Assembly (NCBI RefSeq): GCF_002198715.1
Contig: NZ_MWLK01000022.1
Coordinates: forward strand, 104,344 to 168,343
Length of the DNA: 64,000 nucleotides
DNA from: Rhodomicrobium sp. R_RK_3
GTDB taxonomy: Bacteria; Pseudomonadota; Alphaproteobacteria; Rhizobiales; Rhodomicrobiaceae
Direction: 5' to 3'
Position numbers and translations under genes: made by a program. The notes under the pieces are model-generated. The model was not told the DNA's origin, ran no database searches, and saw only the letters and a list, made by a program, of their open reading frames with translations. This document shows, one piece after another, positions 26,662 to 35,830 of the stretch (position 1 is its first letter; every line of letters begins with the position of its first letter).

Positions 26662-27400
26662 AGCGGGCGCCCAGCAGATATTCGGCATTGCCGGATTGCC
26701 CGGCGATGGGCGAGGGGATGGTCGCCCCGACGCGCCAGCCCGGTTGCGCGGCGATGAAGGCGATCACATTCTGCAAAGCCGCTTCGCGCGCGGCCTCGCT
26801 ACGGACGATGCCGCCCTTGCCGATATTCTCGCGCCCCGCCTCGAATTGCGGCTTGACCAGTGCGATCAGCCACGCGCCGGGGGCTGCGAGGGCGAGCGCG
26901 GTCGGGAGTGCCTTGCTCAGGGCAATGAAGCTGACATCGGCGGTGATGGCGTCGATGGGGGCGGGGACCAGTTGGGCGTCGAGGCGGCGCGAGTCGGTGG
27001 CTTCGAGGTTCGAGATGCGTGGATCGGCAGCAATGTCGGGGTGAAGCTGGCCGCTTCCGACATCGACGGCATAGACGTGACGCGCGCCGCGCCGCAGCAG
27101 GATCTGCGCAAAGCCGCCGGTCGAGGCGCCGATGTCGAGCGCGATGCGGCCGTCGCATTCGAATGCGAAGGCGTCGAGCGCGGCGGCGAGTTTCAGCGCC
27201 CCGCGCGAGACATAGCCGCTCCAATCCTCGTTCACCGCGATTTCCGCGTCGGGCGGCAGGTCCACCCCGGCGCGCGTCTCGACCTTGCCCGCGACCAGCA
27301 CGGCGCCGCGCTTGATGAGATCCCGCGCGCGCGAGCGCGTCGGGGCGAGGCCGCGCAGCGTCAGCAATTGGTCGAGGCGGGTTTTCGGCGACGTGGTCAT
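26651..27400 (-). CDS. tlyA: TlyA family rRNA (cytidine-2'-O)-methyltransferase
   Basis: A 249-residue protein with an N-terminal S4 RNA-binding domain (RLDQLLTLRGLAPTRSRARDLIKRGAVLVAGKVETRAG) and a Rossmann methyltransferase (YVSRGALKLAAALDAF, IALDIGASTGGFAQILLRRGA, VYAVDVGSGQL, ITADVSFIAL, IALVKPQFEAGRENIGKGGIV). The mycobacterial TlyA 2'-O-methylates 16S C1409 and 23S C1920 and its loss gives capreomycin resistance; homologues were once called haemolysins. It precedes the RlmD-like gene with an 11-base overlap. Confidence 0.92.
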   Translation of the reverse strand: MTTSPKTRLDQLLTLRGLAPTRSRARDLIKRGAVLVAGKVETRAGVDLPPDAEIAVNEDWSGYVSRGALKLAAALDAFAFECDGRIALDIGASTGGFAQILLRRGARHVYAVDVGSGQLHPDIAADPRISNLEATDSRRLDAQLVPAPIDAITADVSFIALSKALPTALALAAPGAWLIALVKPQFEAGRENIGKGGIVRSEAAREAALQNVIAFIAAQPGWRVGATIPSPIAGQSGNAEYLLGARYAP

Positions 27401-27492
27401 GGCATTCCAAACGGAGGCGTGGCGACGGCGACTGCACGCTTCCGATTGAAACCGTACGGTCGAGAGACTGGTCCGGTCAGGTCACCTTTTTC

Positions 27493-27601
27493 GAAATCCC
27501 CGCGAAAGCGGGGATCCAGTATTCACAAACTCAGGATCGACTTTCTGCCTGAACCCTGGCGCTGCGGCGTCCTGGATCCCCGCCCTCGCGGGGATCTCGG
27601 A
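27493..27601. repeat. Dispersed palindromic repeat, family C copy 5
   Basis: GAAATCCCCGCGAAAGCGGG and GATCCAGTATTCACAAACTC at the left; GCGCTGCGGCGTCCTGGATC and CCCGCCCTCGCGGGGATCTC at the right, well preserved. The unit ends two bases from the stop codon of the cupin gene. Confidence 0.8.
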
Positions 27602-27602
27602 T

Positions 27603-27989
27603 TTAGATTGTCGTGACCCCGGATCCGCCGAGCTGATCCTCGAGCGATTTCGTGCGCTCGGTCACGACATCGCCGGTATGGGCGGTGGTGACCGTCTCGA
27701 TCAGCGCGATCCAGCATTCCTCTTCGGCCACCGGATTGTGCATGACCCCCTTGGGCACGACGTGGAAATCGCCCTGGTTCAAGGTCACGGCCTTGTCCTC
27801 GTACTGAATCACGAGCCGGCCCTTGACGATATAGAAGAGTTCGTCCTCGGCATCGTGCTTGTGCCAGACCAGCTCGCCCTTCAGCTTGGCGACTTTGACA
27901 TATTGATCGTTGACGCGCCCGACGACGCGCGGCGACCAATAATCGGTAACCTGCTCCAATTCGCGGGCGAAATTCACGGCCTGTCCCAT
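27603..27989 (-). CDS. Cupin domain-containing protein
   Basis: A 128-residue single-cupin protein. Motif 1 (WHKHDAEDELFYIVKGRLVIQY) carries the H-x-H...E metal ligands and motif 2 (NQGDFHVVPKGVMHNPVAEEEC) the last histidine, so a divalent metal is expected. Mannose-6-phosphate-isomerase-like small cupins of this kind have varied or unknown roles. It lies 21 bases downstream of pheT on the same strand and is probably co-transcribed with it, but no functional link is apparent. Confidence 0.85.
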   Translation of the reverse strand: MGQAVNFARELEQVTDYWSPRVVGRVNDQYVKVAKLKGELVWHKHDAEDELFYIVKGRLVIQYEDKAVTLNQGDFHVVPKGVMHNPVAEEECWIALIETVTTAHTGDVVTERTKSLEDQLGGSGVTTI

Positions 27990-28010
27990 GCCTGTGCTCC
28001 GGTTCTCGCG

Positions 28011-30434
28011 TCAGCCGCGGATCTCGCCGCCCGTCGCCTTCTTCACTTCGGCGACGATGCGCGCCGAGACCGCTTCGATCTCGCCGTCGGTCAGGGTTTT
28101 TTCGCGCGGCTGCAAGGTCACCTCGATGGCGAGCGACTTCTTGCCTTCGCCCAGGCTCGCGCCTTCGAACACGTCGAACACCGACACGCCCGATATCAGC
28201 GCCTTGTCCGCCCCTTGCGCGGCGCGGACGACGTCGCCCGCCAGCACTTCGGAGGCGAGCACGAAGGCGAAGTCGCGCCGGACGGGCTGCAAATCGGCAA
28301 GGTCGAGCGGCGGCTTGGCGCTGGACTTGCGGCGAGAGGCGGGGATGGCTTCGAGGAACAGCTCGAAACCGGCCGCCGGGCCGTCGAGGTCCATCCGCTT
28401 CAGCGCCTGCGGATGCAATTCGCCGAAATGGCCGAGCACGGTCTTCGGCCCGAGCCGGATCACGCCGGAGCGGCCGGGATGGAACCAGTCGGGCGCGCCG
28501 CGCGCGATCTGCAGCTTGGCCGGATCGAGGCCGAGCGCGGAGAGCACCGCCAGCGCGTCGGCCTTGGCGTCGAACAGGTCGACGGGCTTGGCCGCGCCGT
28601 CCCAATGCCGCCCGCCGCCGGTCGGCTTGGCCGTGCCGGAGCGAAGGCCGCCCGCCGCCATGAGCTGATCCTCCGGCTTGTCGCCGCGATAGATCTGGCC
28701 GACTTCGAACAGGGCGATGTCGTCGAAGCCGCGATTGGCGTTCTGCCGCGCCGCCGCGACGAGGCCGGCGAGCAGGCTCGGCCGCATCACCGACATTTCG
28801 CTGGAAATCGGGTTGGCGAGTTCCAGCTCCGGCTGGCCGCCGCCGAACAGTTCCGCATCGGGCCGCGGGACAAAGGACCAGGTCACCGCCTCGACGAGGC
28901 CGCGTCCGGCCAGCACCCGGCGGGCGCGCGCGGTGCGCTTCTGGCCCTCGGTCATAACAGGTTTGGAGACGCCCGGCGCGCGCGGCATCGGCGTCACCGG
29001 CACATTGTCGACGCCGGTGATGCGCACGACTTCCTCGACCAGATCGGCGCCGCCATGCACGTCCGGCCGCCAGCTCGGCGCGGTGACGGTCAGCACATTG
29101 CCGCCGCTTTCGACCGCGAAGCCGAGCTTCTTCAGCGTGTTGGTGATCTCGGCGGGCTTCAGCTTGAGGCCGCTGAGCTTTTCCACCCGCGCCGGATCGA
29201 AGGCGATGACGGTCTTGCCGTCCGGCTCCTTGCCGGCGACCACCATCTCGCTCGGCTCGCCGCCGCAGATGTCCAGGATCAGCTTGGTCGCCAGATTGAT
29301 GCCGAGCCGTTCCGATTGCGGGTCGATGCCGCGCTCGAAGCGGAAGCGGGCGTCGGAATGGATGCCGTGCTTGCGGCCGGTGCGGGCGGTGCGGATGGGG
29401 TCGAAATAGGCGGATTCGACGAAGACGTTGACGGTCTCCTCGCCGCTGCCGCTTTCGGTGCCGCCCATGATGCCGCCGAAGCCGAGCACGCTTTTGTCGT
29501 CGGCGATGACGCAAGCCGCCTCGTCCACCTCGTAGGTCTTGCCGTCGAGCGCCTGGAAGCTCTCGCCCTTCCTGCCGAGCCGGGCCTGGATGCCGCCCTG
29601 GATCTTGTCGGCGTCATAGACATGCAAGGGGCGGCAGCGGTCGAAGGTGAGATAGTTGGTGACGTCGACCAGCGCGTTGATCGGGCGCAGGCCGATGGCG
29701 CGCAGGCGCTGCTGCAGCCAGTCGGGCGACGGGCCGTTTTTCACGCCTTTAATATAGCGTCCGGCGAAGACCGGGCAGGCGTCGATGCTCGCCGCGTCGA
29801 AATTGAGCGCGACCGTGACGGGGCTCGCGAATTTGCCCTTGCCGGCAAAACCCTCATCTTCCTTTTTCAGCTTGCCGAGCCCCAGCGCCGCCAGATCGCG
29901 GGCGATGCCGCGCACGCCGAGGCAGTCCGGCCGGTTCGGCGTGACGGAGATGTCGATGACGGGATCGCCGATGCCCATCACGTCGACATAGCGCTCGCCG
30001 ATATGGCCGGCGGCACTTTCGGGCAGCTCGATGATGCCATTATGCTCGCCGGATAGCTGCAATTCGCGCTCCGAGCACAGCATCCCCACCGACTCGACGC
30101 CCCGGATCTTCGCCTTGCCGAGGGTGAAATCGGAGCCGGGAATATAGACGCCGGGCGCGGCGAATACGCCGATCAGCCCCGCGCGCGCATTGGGCGCCCC
30201 GCAGACCACCTGCACGATGCCCTTGCCGGTATCGACCTTGCAGACCTGCAGCTTGTCGGCATCGGGGTGGCGCGCCGCCTCGAGCACGCGGGCGACGGTA
30301 AAATCCTTCAGCTTGTCGGCCGGGTTTTCGATGCTCTCGACTTCCAGGCCGGCCTGGATCAGCCCGTCATGGATCTCGTCCAGCGTGGCCTTGGTGTCGA
30401 GATGGTCTTTGAGCCAGTTCAGGGTGAATTTCAT
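28011..30434 (-). CDS. pheT: Phenylalanine-tRNA ligase beta subunit
   Basis: An 807-residue subunit of the (alpha-beta)2 synthetase. The N-terminal EMAP-type tRNA-binding domain (FTVARVLEAARHPDADKLQVCKVDTG), the B3/B4 editing region (ISVTPNRPDCLGVRGIARDLAAL, KTYEVDEAACVIADDKSVLGFGGIMGG), B5 (YFDPIRTARTGRKHGIHSDARFRFERGIDP) and the C-terminal anticodon-recognition fold (PPLDLADLQPVRRDFAFVLASEV) are all present at normal length. Unusually it is not directly after pheS: a gene on the opposite strand and two family C repeats lie between them, so pheT must have its own promoter within 30435-30533. Confidence 0.97.
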   Translation of the reverse strand: MKFTLNWLKDHLDTKATLDEIHDGLIQAGLEVESIENPADKLKDFTVARVLEAARHPDADKLQVCKVDTGKGIVQVVCGAPNARAGLIGVFAAPGVYIPGSDFTLGKAKIRGVESVGMLCSERELQLSGEHNGIIELPESAAGHIGERYVDVMGIGDPVIDISVTPNRPDCLGVRGIARDLAALGLGKLKKEDEGFAGKGKFASPVTVALNFDAASIDACPVFAGRYIKGVKNGPSPDWLQQRLRAIGLRPINALVDVTNYLTFDRCRPLHVYDADKIQGGIQARLGRKGESFQALDGKTYEVDEAACVIADDKSVLGFGGIMGGTESGSGEETVNVFVESAYFDPIRTARTGRKHGIHSDARFRFERGIDPQSERLGINLATKLILDICGGEPSEMVVAGKEPDGKTVIAFDPARVEKLSGLKLKPAEITNTLKKLGFAVESGGNVLTVTAPSWRPDVHGGADLVEEVVRITGVDNVPVTPMPRAPGVSKPVMTEGQKRTARARRVLAGRGLVEAVTWSFVPRPDAELFGGGQPELELANPISSEMSVMRPSLLAGLVAAARQNANRGFDDIALFEVGQIYRGDKPEDQLMAAGGLRSGTAKPTGGGRHWDGAAKPVDLFDAKADALAVLSALGLDPAKLQIARGAPDWFHPGRSGVIRLGPKTVLGHFGELHPQALKRMDLDGPAAGFELFLEAIPASRRKSSAKPPLDLADLQPVRRDFAFVLASEVLAGDVVRAAQGADKALISGVSVFDVFEGASLGEGKKSLAIEVTLQPREKTLTDGEIEAVSARIVAEVKKATGGEIRG

Positions 30435-30533
30435 CTTATGTCCTGATAGTCTTCTCTGCCCGGAATGGGAGTTGTCCCATGCCGCTCCTTTTTAGACATT
30501 TGCCAGCGACTGGCAAGCAGGGGGACGGGGTTC

Positions 30534-31289
30534 ATGGCCAACAATCTGGCCCTGGCCGAGCAAGCGGCCGCCTTTGCCAGGGGCCGGCCGGATTACCCTG
30601 AAGCAGCCGAGGACTGGCTGCGCGTTGACCTCGGCATCGGCGAGGGCTCGCGGGCGCTCGACCTGGGCTCGGGTACGGGCAAATTCCTGCCCAGGCTGCT
30701 CGCGACCGGGGCCGATGTGCTCGCGGTCGAGCCGCTGGGGGAGATGCGGCGGCATCTGACCGCGCGTTTCCCTGATGTCGAAGCGGTGGCCGGAACGGCG
30801 CAGGCCATCCCGTTGCCGGACGGGTCGGTCGATGCCGTGATTTGCGCCCAGTGCTTCCATCTCTTCGCGACCTCGCAAGCCTTGTCGGAAATCCGCCGCG
30901 TCCTGAAGCCGGGCGGCGCGCTCGGGCTGATCTGGAATATTCGTGACGCCCGCGTGCCGTGGGTCGCCGAGATTATCGAGATCATGGCGCCTTACGACAC
31001 CTGGCCGCCAGGCTGGGAGGCGATGGCGTGGCGCAAGGCGTTTCCGGCGGTCGGATTCGGGCCTCTCGCGGAGCGGCAATTTCAGAATCTGCATAAGGGA
31101 CCGCCCGAAACTGTCATCGTCGACCGCGTGCTGTCGGTGAGCGCCATCGCGGAACTGCCTCCCGCCGAACGGGAGAGCGTGGTCGCGCAACTCAGGGCGC
31201 TGATCGCCCGCACGCCCGAACTGGCGGGCAGGCCGCAGGTCAGTTTTCCGAATGTCACCTACGCCTATGGCTGCCCGGTCTCCGGCTGA
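30534..31289 (+). CDS. Class I SAM-dependent methyltransferase
   Basis: A 251-residue methyltransferase of the UbiE/Methyltransf_11 type. Motif I is ALDLGSGTGKFLPRLLATGADVLAVEP, then AQAIPLPDGSVDAVICAQCFHLF and IRRVLKPGGALGLIWNIRD. This last phrase is common in proteins that methylate small molecules, but the acceptor is unknown. The start at 30534 is chosen by family length. It lies between pheS and pheT on the other strand and therefore interrupts the usual pheST operon; it is divergent from pheT and convergent with pheS. Confidence 0.87.
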   Translation: MANNLALAEQAAAFARGRPDYPEAAEDWLRVDLGIGEGSRALDLGSGTGKFLPRLLATGADVLAVEPLGEMRRHLTARFPDVEAVAGTAQAIPLPDGSVDAVICAQCFHLFATSQALSEIRRVLKPGGALGLIWNIRDARVPWVAEIIEIMAPYDTWPPGWEAMAWRKAFPAVGFGPLAERQFQNLHKGPPETVIVDRVLSVSAIAELPPAERESVVAQLRALIARTPELAGRPQVSFPNVTYAYGCPVSG

Positions 31290-31316
31290 CGCAATTGCGA
31301 AAGCTTGTTTCGTTTT

Positions 31317-31427
31317 CGAAATCCCCGCAAAGGCGGGGATCCAGTAATCACAAACTCGAAGTGGCTTTGTGCCCAACCACTTGCGCTGCGGCGGAATGGA
31401 TCCCCGCCTTCGCGGGAATTTCGCATT
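31317..31427. repeat. Dispersed palindromic repeat, family C copy 6
   Basis: AAATCCCCGCAAAGGCGGGG and ATCCAGTAATCACAAACTCG at the left, then TTGCGCTGCGGCGGAATGGA and TCCCCGCCTTCGCGGGAATT. Shares the ATCACAAACTC inner sequence with copy 5 (27.5 kb), so the two are recent sisters. Confidence 0.8.
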
Positions 31428-31445
31428 GGGAGACACATTCCTTAT

Positions 31446-31523
31446 CATACTCGCGCAAGCGGCAATCCAGTACTCCGCAGCGTCTCGGTGATGACTGGAT
31501 CCCCGCTTTCGCGAGGATGACAT
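31446..31523. repeat. Dispersed repeat, family C copy 7 (shorter)
   Basis: CATACTCGCGCAAGCGGCAA and TCCAGTACTCCGCAGCG, then TGACTGGATCCCCGCTTTCG and CGAGGATGACATC. It is a shortened, rearranged member placed right after copy 6 and before the pheS 3' end. Confidence 0.65.
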
Positions 31524-31539
31524 CCGTGGGTGATCCGCG

Positions 31540-32628
31540 CTATTGCGACAGGCCGCCCGCGAGGCTCGGCACGTCGAAGGGCAGGAAGCCGTAATGCTTC
31601 AGCCAGCGCAGGTCGGCGCCGAAGAAGGGGCGCAGGTCCGGGATGCCGTATTTCAGCATGGCCATGCGGTCGATGCCGAAGCCGAAGGCAAAGCCCTGAT
31701 ATTTTTCCGGGTCGAGCCCGCAGGCGGTGATGACATTGGGATGCACCATGCCGCTGCCGCCGATTTCGAGCCAGCGGCCGGGCTTGCCGATCGCCTCGGC
31801 GCCGATATCGACTTCCATTGACGGCTCGGTGAACGGGAAATGCGACACGCGCAGCCGCACGCGCAGCTCGTCGACCTCGAAGAACGCCTTGCAGAATTCG
31901 GCGATCAGCCATTTGAGGTGGCCCATATGGGTGGCCTCGTCGATCACCAGCGCTTCGATCTGGTGGAACATCGGCGTGTGCGTCTGGTCGCTGTCGCTGC
32001 GATAGACGCGGCCCGGAGCAATGATGCGGATCGGCGGCTTCTTCGACAGCATGGTGCGGATCTGCACCGGGCTGGTATGGGTGCGCAGCACGAGGCGCGA
32101 GCCGTCGGCTTTCTCGTTGAAATAGAACGTATCGTGCTCCTGCCGGGCGGGGTGCTCCTCCGGCATGTTGAGCTTGGTGAAATTATAGTCCTGGCTCTCG
32201 ATATCCGGCCCTTCGGCGACCGCGAAGCCGAGATCGGCGAAGATCGCGGTGATCTCGTCCCAGGCTTGGCTGAGCGGATGGATACGGCCCTCGAATTGCG
32301 CGCCTGGGCGGACCGGCAGGCTGATATCGGCGCGCTCGGTTTCGAGACGCTTGGCCAGCGCTTCGTCCTGCAGCAGGCTTTTGCGCGCCTCGAGGGCGCC
32401 GCTGACCCGGTCCTTGACGGCATTGACCGCCTGCCCGAATGACCGCCGCTCATCCGGCGGCAGCCGGCCGAGCGTCTTCATCAGCCCGGTGACGCTGCCA
32501 TTCTTGCCGAGCGTGCCGACGCGCAGATCCTCGAGCGCCGCCAGATCGGCCGCGGCTTCGATGCGGACAATCAGCTCCTGCTCGAGCTTCTTCAGATCGC
32601 TCTCCGATGCCGGCGCTACCGCATCCAT
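31540..32628 (-). CDS. pheS: Phenylalanine-tRNA ligase alpha subunit
   Basis: A 362-residue catalytic subunit. The N-terminal coiled coil ([59 protein letters not shown]) is followed by class II motif 2 ([33 protein letters not shown]) and motif 3 ([33 protein letters not shown]). Start ATG 32628 is preferred over TTG 32640 because GGAGAGG sits immediately before it. Same strand and order as infC-rpmI-rplT-pheS. Confidence 0.96.
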   Translation of the reverse strand: MDAVAPASESDLKKLEQELIVRIEAAADLAALEDLRVGTLGKNGSVTGLMKTLGRLPPDERRSFGQAVNAVKDRVSGALEARKSLLQDEALAKRLETERADISLPVRPGAQFEGRIHPLSQAWDEITAIFADLGFAVAEGPDIESQDYNFTKLNMPEEHPARQEHDTFYFNEKADGSRLVLRTHTSPVQIRTMLSKKPPIRIIAPGRVYRSDSDQTHTPMFHQIEALVIDEATHMGHLKWLIAEFCKAFFEVDELRVRLRVSHFPFTEPSMEVDIGAEAIGKPGRWLEIGGSGMVHPNVITACGLDPEKYQGFAFGFGIDRMAMLKYGIPDLRPFFGADLRWLKHYGFLPFDVPSLAGGLSQ

Positions 32629-32747
32629 GAGCCTCTCCAATGGGATGATCGCCCACGGGCGCCGGCGGGGCCGGACGCGCGGGGCGGAAATAAGACGAAG
32701 CGCTCCTCAATCCGGCGCGCCTTGGACGCCCGGAATGAGGAGGAGAC

Positions 32748-33113
32748 TTACGCGGCCTTCGGAAGGGCCGCCTGCGCCTTGTCGGCCAGCGCCTTGAACG
32801 CCTCCGGCTCGCGAACGGCGAGATCGGCGAGGATCTTGCGGTCCACTTCGATGCCGGCCTTGTTCAAGCCGTCGATAAATCGGCCATAGGTGAGGCCAAG
32901 CTCGCGCGCCGCGGCGTTGATGCGCTGGATCCAGAGGGCGCGGAAATTGCGCTTCTTGGTGCGGCGGTCGCGATAGGCATATTGCCCGGCCTTTTCAACG
33001 GCCTGACGGGCAATGCGGATGGTGTTCTTGCGGCGGCCGTAAAACCCTTTGGCCTGCTCCAGAACTTTCTTGTGGCGAGCGTGCGCGGTGACGCCCCGTT
33101 TGACTCTCGACAT
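32748..33113 (-). CDS. rplT: 50S ribosomal protein L20
   Basis: A 121-residue ribosomal protein. [50 protein letters not shown] is the invariant basic N-terminal arm; the C-terminal globular part has [24 protein letters not shown]20 is an early assembly protein of the large subunit and often represses its own operon. It lies 42 bases after rpmI, the usual order. Confidence 0.98.
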   Translation of the reverse strand: MSRVKRGVTAHARHKKVLEQAKGFYGRRKNTIRIARQAVEKAGQYAYRDRRTKKRNFRALWIQRINAAARELGLTYGRFIDGLNKAGIEVDRKILADLAVREPEAFKALADKAQAALPKAA

Positions 33114-33155
33114 GGCGGTGCTCCTTTCAGAGGATGGCTAGGCGTACGGGCGCGC

Positions 33156-33359
33156 TTATGCGTTGCCGTAAGGCATGAACTTCTTGACGACCTTGGCATC
33201 CGGCTCGGACAGGACCTGCGTCCCGCGCGCCTGACGGATGAATTTGGGCGTCCGTTTGATCATGCCGTGCCGCTTGCCGGCCTGCGCCGCGAGCACCTTG
33301 CCGGTGCCCGTGATCTTGAAGCGTTTTTTCACACCGCTCTTGGTTTTCAGTTTGGGCAT
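33156..33359 (-). CDS. rpmI: 50S ribosomal protein L35
   Basis: A 67-residue protein starting [32 protein letters not shown] and ending KKFMPYGNA, the standard L35 sequence and length. The ATG is preceded by GAAAGGAAGCAA. A 465-base structured gap separates it from infC upstream, unusually long for this operon. Confidence 0.98.
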   Translation of the reverse strand: MPKLKTKSGVKKRFKITGTGKVLAAQAGKRHGMIKRTPKFIRQARGTQVLSEPDAKVVKKFMPYGNA

Positions 33360-33579
33360 TTTGCTTCCTTTCAAATATGAACCGGCCCGGCCGTTGACGG
33401 CGGGCTCTGATGCTCTCATCGCGTGGTTGAGAAGCGTTTGCGAGCCGCCACGGCATGCCCTTACGCCGGGCGGCTCATCGGGGCGCAAATTACGTGCAAA
33501 CGGGCTCGTGCGCAAGTGGGCGAATGCTGCGCGTCAATGCACGCTGGCTAACGATTTCCGCCTTACGGAAAGTGAATTT

Positions 33580-33780
33580 TATGCTATGACAGAAAAAGGT
33601 GACTGAGACAGAAAACCTACGACACGCTGGGGTGTCGGATTTCATGTTTGGTCACTGTGTTGCCCTCGCGAGCGCCGCGCGTCGAACGCATTCGGCGACG
33701 CGGGGATTCAACATCGGCAACATTGCAATCTGCGGTCTCAAGCGCCGGGCCCTTTTTTCTGAAGGCTCGGCGCTCTTTTA
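33580..33780 (+). ncRNA. Candidate structured small RNA antisense to the infC-rpmI spacer
   Basis: Reading the plus strand, three consecutive stems appear: CGACAC/GTGTCG (33620-33637), CGCGTCG/CGACGCG (33678-33702), and an 11-base-pair stem at 33741-33774 followed by CTTTT. A TATGCT at 33580-33585 could be a -10 element, though the matching -35 is weak. Alternatively the stems belong to the minus-strand infC-rpmI transcript as a leader or attenuator for rpmI-rplT. No known RNA family is recognised. Confidence 0.4.
33741..33779 (+). terminator. Terminator-like hairpin in the infC-rpmI spacer
   Basis: AGCGCCGGGCC (33741-33751) pairs with GGCTCGGCGCT (33764-33774) over 11 positions with one G-U pair, then CTTTTA. 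The U-tract is only on the plus strand, so it can terminate transcription moving toward infC, i.e. antisense RNA. Confidence 0.55.
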
Positions 33781-33824
33781 GACCTCAATGCCGGTCAAGC
33801 CGCTTGCGGGCTGACCTCGGGCGC

Positions 33825-34358
33825 TCAGCGCGGCGCCAAAATCATGATCATCTGGCGGCCTTCGAGCTTGGGCTCCAATTCCACCTTGGCGAAGGTCTCG
33901 GATTCCTGCTTGACCTTCAGCAGGAGCTGCATGCCGATATCCTGGTGGGCCATCTCGCGGCCGCGAAACCGCAGGGTTACCTTGACCTTGTCGCCCTCAT
34001 CGAAGAAGCGCTTCATCGAACGAAGCTTTACATCATAATCATGCGTATCGATATTCGGACGGAGCTTGACTTCTTTGACCTCGACGGTCTTTTGCTTCTT
34101 GCGGGCTTCGGAAGCCTTCTTTTGCGACTGATATTTATACTTCCCGAAGTCCATGATCTTGCAGACAGGCGGATTCGAATTGCCGACCTCGACGAGATCG
34201 AGCCCAGCCTCCTCAGCGCGCGTCAATGCATCGCGCTTGGGCACGAGCCCCAGATTCTCACCGTTTTCGTCGATAAGCTGAACGTCCCGGGCCACGATTG
34301 CGTCGTTGATCCGGGGGCCGCTGTCCTTGCTCGGCTCGGCTTTAAAGGGTCTACGAAT
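33825..34358 (-). CDS. infC: Translation initiation factor IF-3
   Basis: A 177-residue factor with the usual two domains: N-terminal ([42 protein letters not shown]), linker helix ([29 protein letters not shown]) and C-terminal domain ([31 protein letters not shown]). The start is ATT at 34358, with GGAGAG six bases upstream and IRRPFKA being where alphaproteobacterial IF-3 begins; no ATG fits. A rare ATT/ATA start is how IF-3 represses its own translation in E. coli and is conserved. The upstream frame is open but has no support. Confidence 0.96.
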   Translation of the reverse strand: MRRPFKAEPSKDSGPRINDAIVARDVQLIDENGENLGLVPKRDALTRAEEAGLDLVEVGNSNPPVCKIMDFGKYKYQSQKKASEARKKQKTVEVKEVKLRPNIDTHDYDVKLRSMKRFFDEGDKVKVTLRFRGREMAHQDIGMQLLLKVKQESETFAKVELEPKLEGRQMIMILAPR

Positions 34359-34514
34359 GGTTAACTCTCCTAGATTGTTGAAAGGGTATAAATCACGGCG
34401 ACTCCCGCGCAATTCAAGGGCTGCATGCCTTCGTTGCTTGGGAGAGACTATGAGGAAATAGGATCAATAATCCGTCTTGACAAGTCAAGTGATTTGCTGG
34501 CGGCGGCAAATAAA

Positions 34515-35741
34515 CTAGACCGGAATTCTAGCGCGTGATGGCATAGAATCCTCATTTGCCCACAGTTTTTGGTCGAGCGCTTGCGCCAGACCGGTCGCAA
34601 GCAGGGTGTCATAGACCTCCAGCGTGCGCCGCTGCAATTGCGCCTTCGAGAAATATGTGGCGGCGTGATGGCGTGCGGCGCGGGCGATGGCGGCGCGCTT
34701 CGCGGCCCCGAGCGACAAGGCGGCGGCGATGGCGTCGGCGAGGGCGGTTTCGTCATCGGGGCGGACCGTCCATCCGGTCGGCGCGGCGGCGTCGATGGTT
34801 TCCGGCGGCGCGCCGAGATCGCTGACGATCACCGGGCAGCCCATCGCCTGCGCCTCGACTGAGATGCGCCCGAAGGCTTCCGGCTCGATCGACGTCACCA
34901 GGGCGAGCGAGGCGGTCGCGAAGGCGGCGGGCATGTCGTCGCAATGGCCGGTGAGGCGGACGCCGTGACCGAGTCCGAGCGTTTCGATCCGCGCGGCGAG
35001 TTCCTCGCGATAGGCGGTGCGGCCCTGATCGTCGCCGGCGAGGATGAACACCACGTCGTCGAATCCGGGCCGGGTACGCAATTGCGACGCCGCGCCGATG
35101 GCGACATGCTGGCCTTTCCAGCGCGTCAGCCTTGCCGCCAGCACCACCAGCCGGGCCTTTTCATCCACGCCCCAACGCGCGCGCAGCGCGGCGATGCGCG
35201 CCGCCGTCACGGCGTCGGACGAAAATTGCGCCAGATCGACGCCGCGCTGGATGACGATCAGCCGTTCGTCCGGGGTGCGGTGGCGCTGCCGGACGATGCC
35301 GGCGGTGTAATGCGAATTGGCGATGACCCGGTCGCCACGCGCCATCACGCTATTATACCAGGCCTTGAGCGCGCCCTTCTGATTGTAGACGCCGTGATAG
35401 GTGGTCACGAACGGGACATTCGCCCGGCGCGCCGCCATCAGCGCGCTCCAGGCCGGGGCGCGGCTGCGCGCATGGACGAGCGAGACGCCGCGCTCTGCGA
35501 TCAGCTTTTCAAGCGTCCGCGCATTGGCGAGCAGCGTCAGCGGGTTCTTCGCGGCGGCCGGCAGCCGGATCAACTCGCCGCCGGCCGCCGCCAGCTCGGC
35601 CTCGAGCCGGCCGCCCTCGCTCGCCACCAGCGCTTGCCCGCCGGCCATCCGCACCGCTTCCGCGACTTCGATCACGGTGCGCTCGGCGCCGCCGGTATCG
35701 AGCTTGGGGATGATCTGCAGGATGACGGGCATGGTGGACAT
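34515..35741 (-). CDS. Glycosyltransferase family 4 protein
   Basis: A 408-residue GT-B glycosyltransferase. The acceptor half begins ILQIIPKLDTGGAERTVIEVAEAVRMAGG and has HARSRAPAWSALMAARR and TTYHGVYNQKG; the donor half has LVVLAARLTRWKGQHVAI and the family 4 motif SIEPEAFGRISVEAQAMGCPVIVSDLGAPPE (E-x7-E). It probably acts in lipopolysaccharide core or exopolysaccharide synthesis using a nucleotide sugar at the inner membrane. It is a single gene here, with no polysaccharide cluster around it. An alternative start is the ATG three codons downstream. Confidence 0.92.
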   Translation of the reverse strand: MSTMPVILQIIPKLDTGGAERTVIEVAEAVRMAGGQALVASEGGRLEAELAAAGGELIRLPAAAKNPLTLLANARTLEKLIAERGVSLVHARSRAPAWSALMAARRANVPFVTTYHGVYNQKGALKAWYNSVMARGDRVIANSHYTAGIVRQRHRTPDERLIVIQRGVDLAQFSSDAVTAARIAALRARWGVDEKARLVVLAARLTRWKGQHVAIGAASQLRTRPGFDDVVFILAGDDQGRTAYREELAARIETLGLGHGVRLTGHCDDMPAAFATASLALVTSIEPEAFGRISVEAQAMGCPVIVSDLGAPPETIDAAAPTGWTVRPDDETALADAIAAALSLGAAKRAAIARAARHHAATYFSKAQLQRRTLEVYDTLLATGLAQALDQKLWANEDSMPSRARIPV

Positions 35742-35830
35742 GGGTTCACTTGGGGCGATCAGAGATTGGCAGGCCGGGAGCGGCGTGTCAGATTGCGCGC
35801 ATCGCCCGTTCCAGATGACCTAATAGAGAT

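Noticed and set aside
27523-30056. Very long open frames overlapping pheT and the cupin gene on both strands
   Set aside because: They are the other reading frames of a GC-rich gene; their products are Arg/Ala/Gly-rich without recognisable domains, while pheT is unmistakable.
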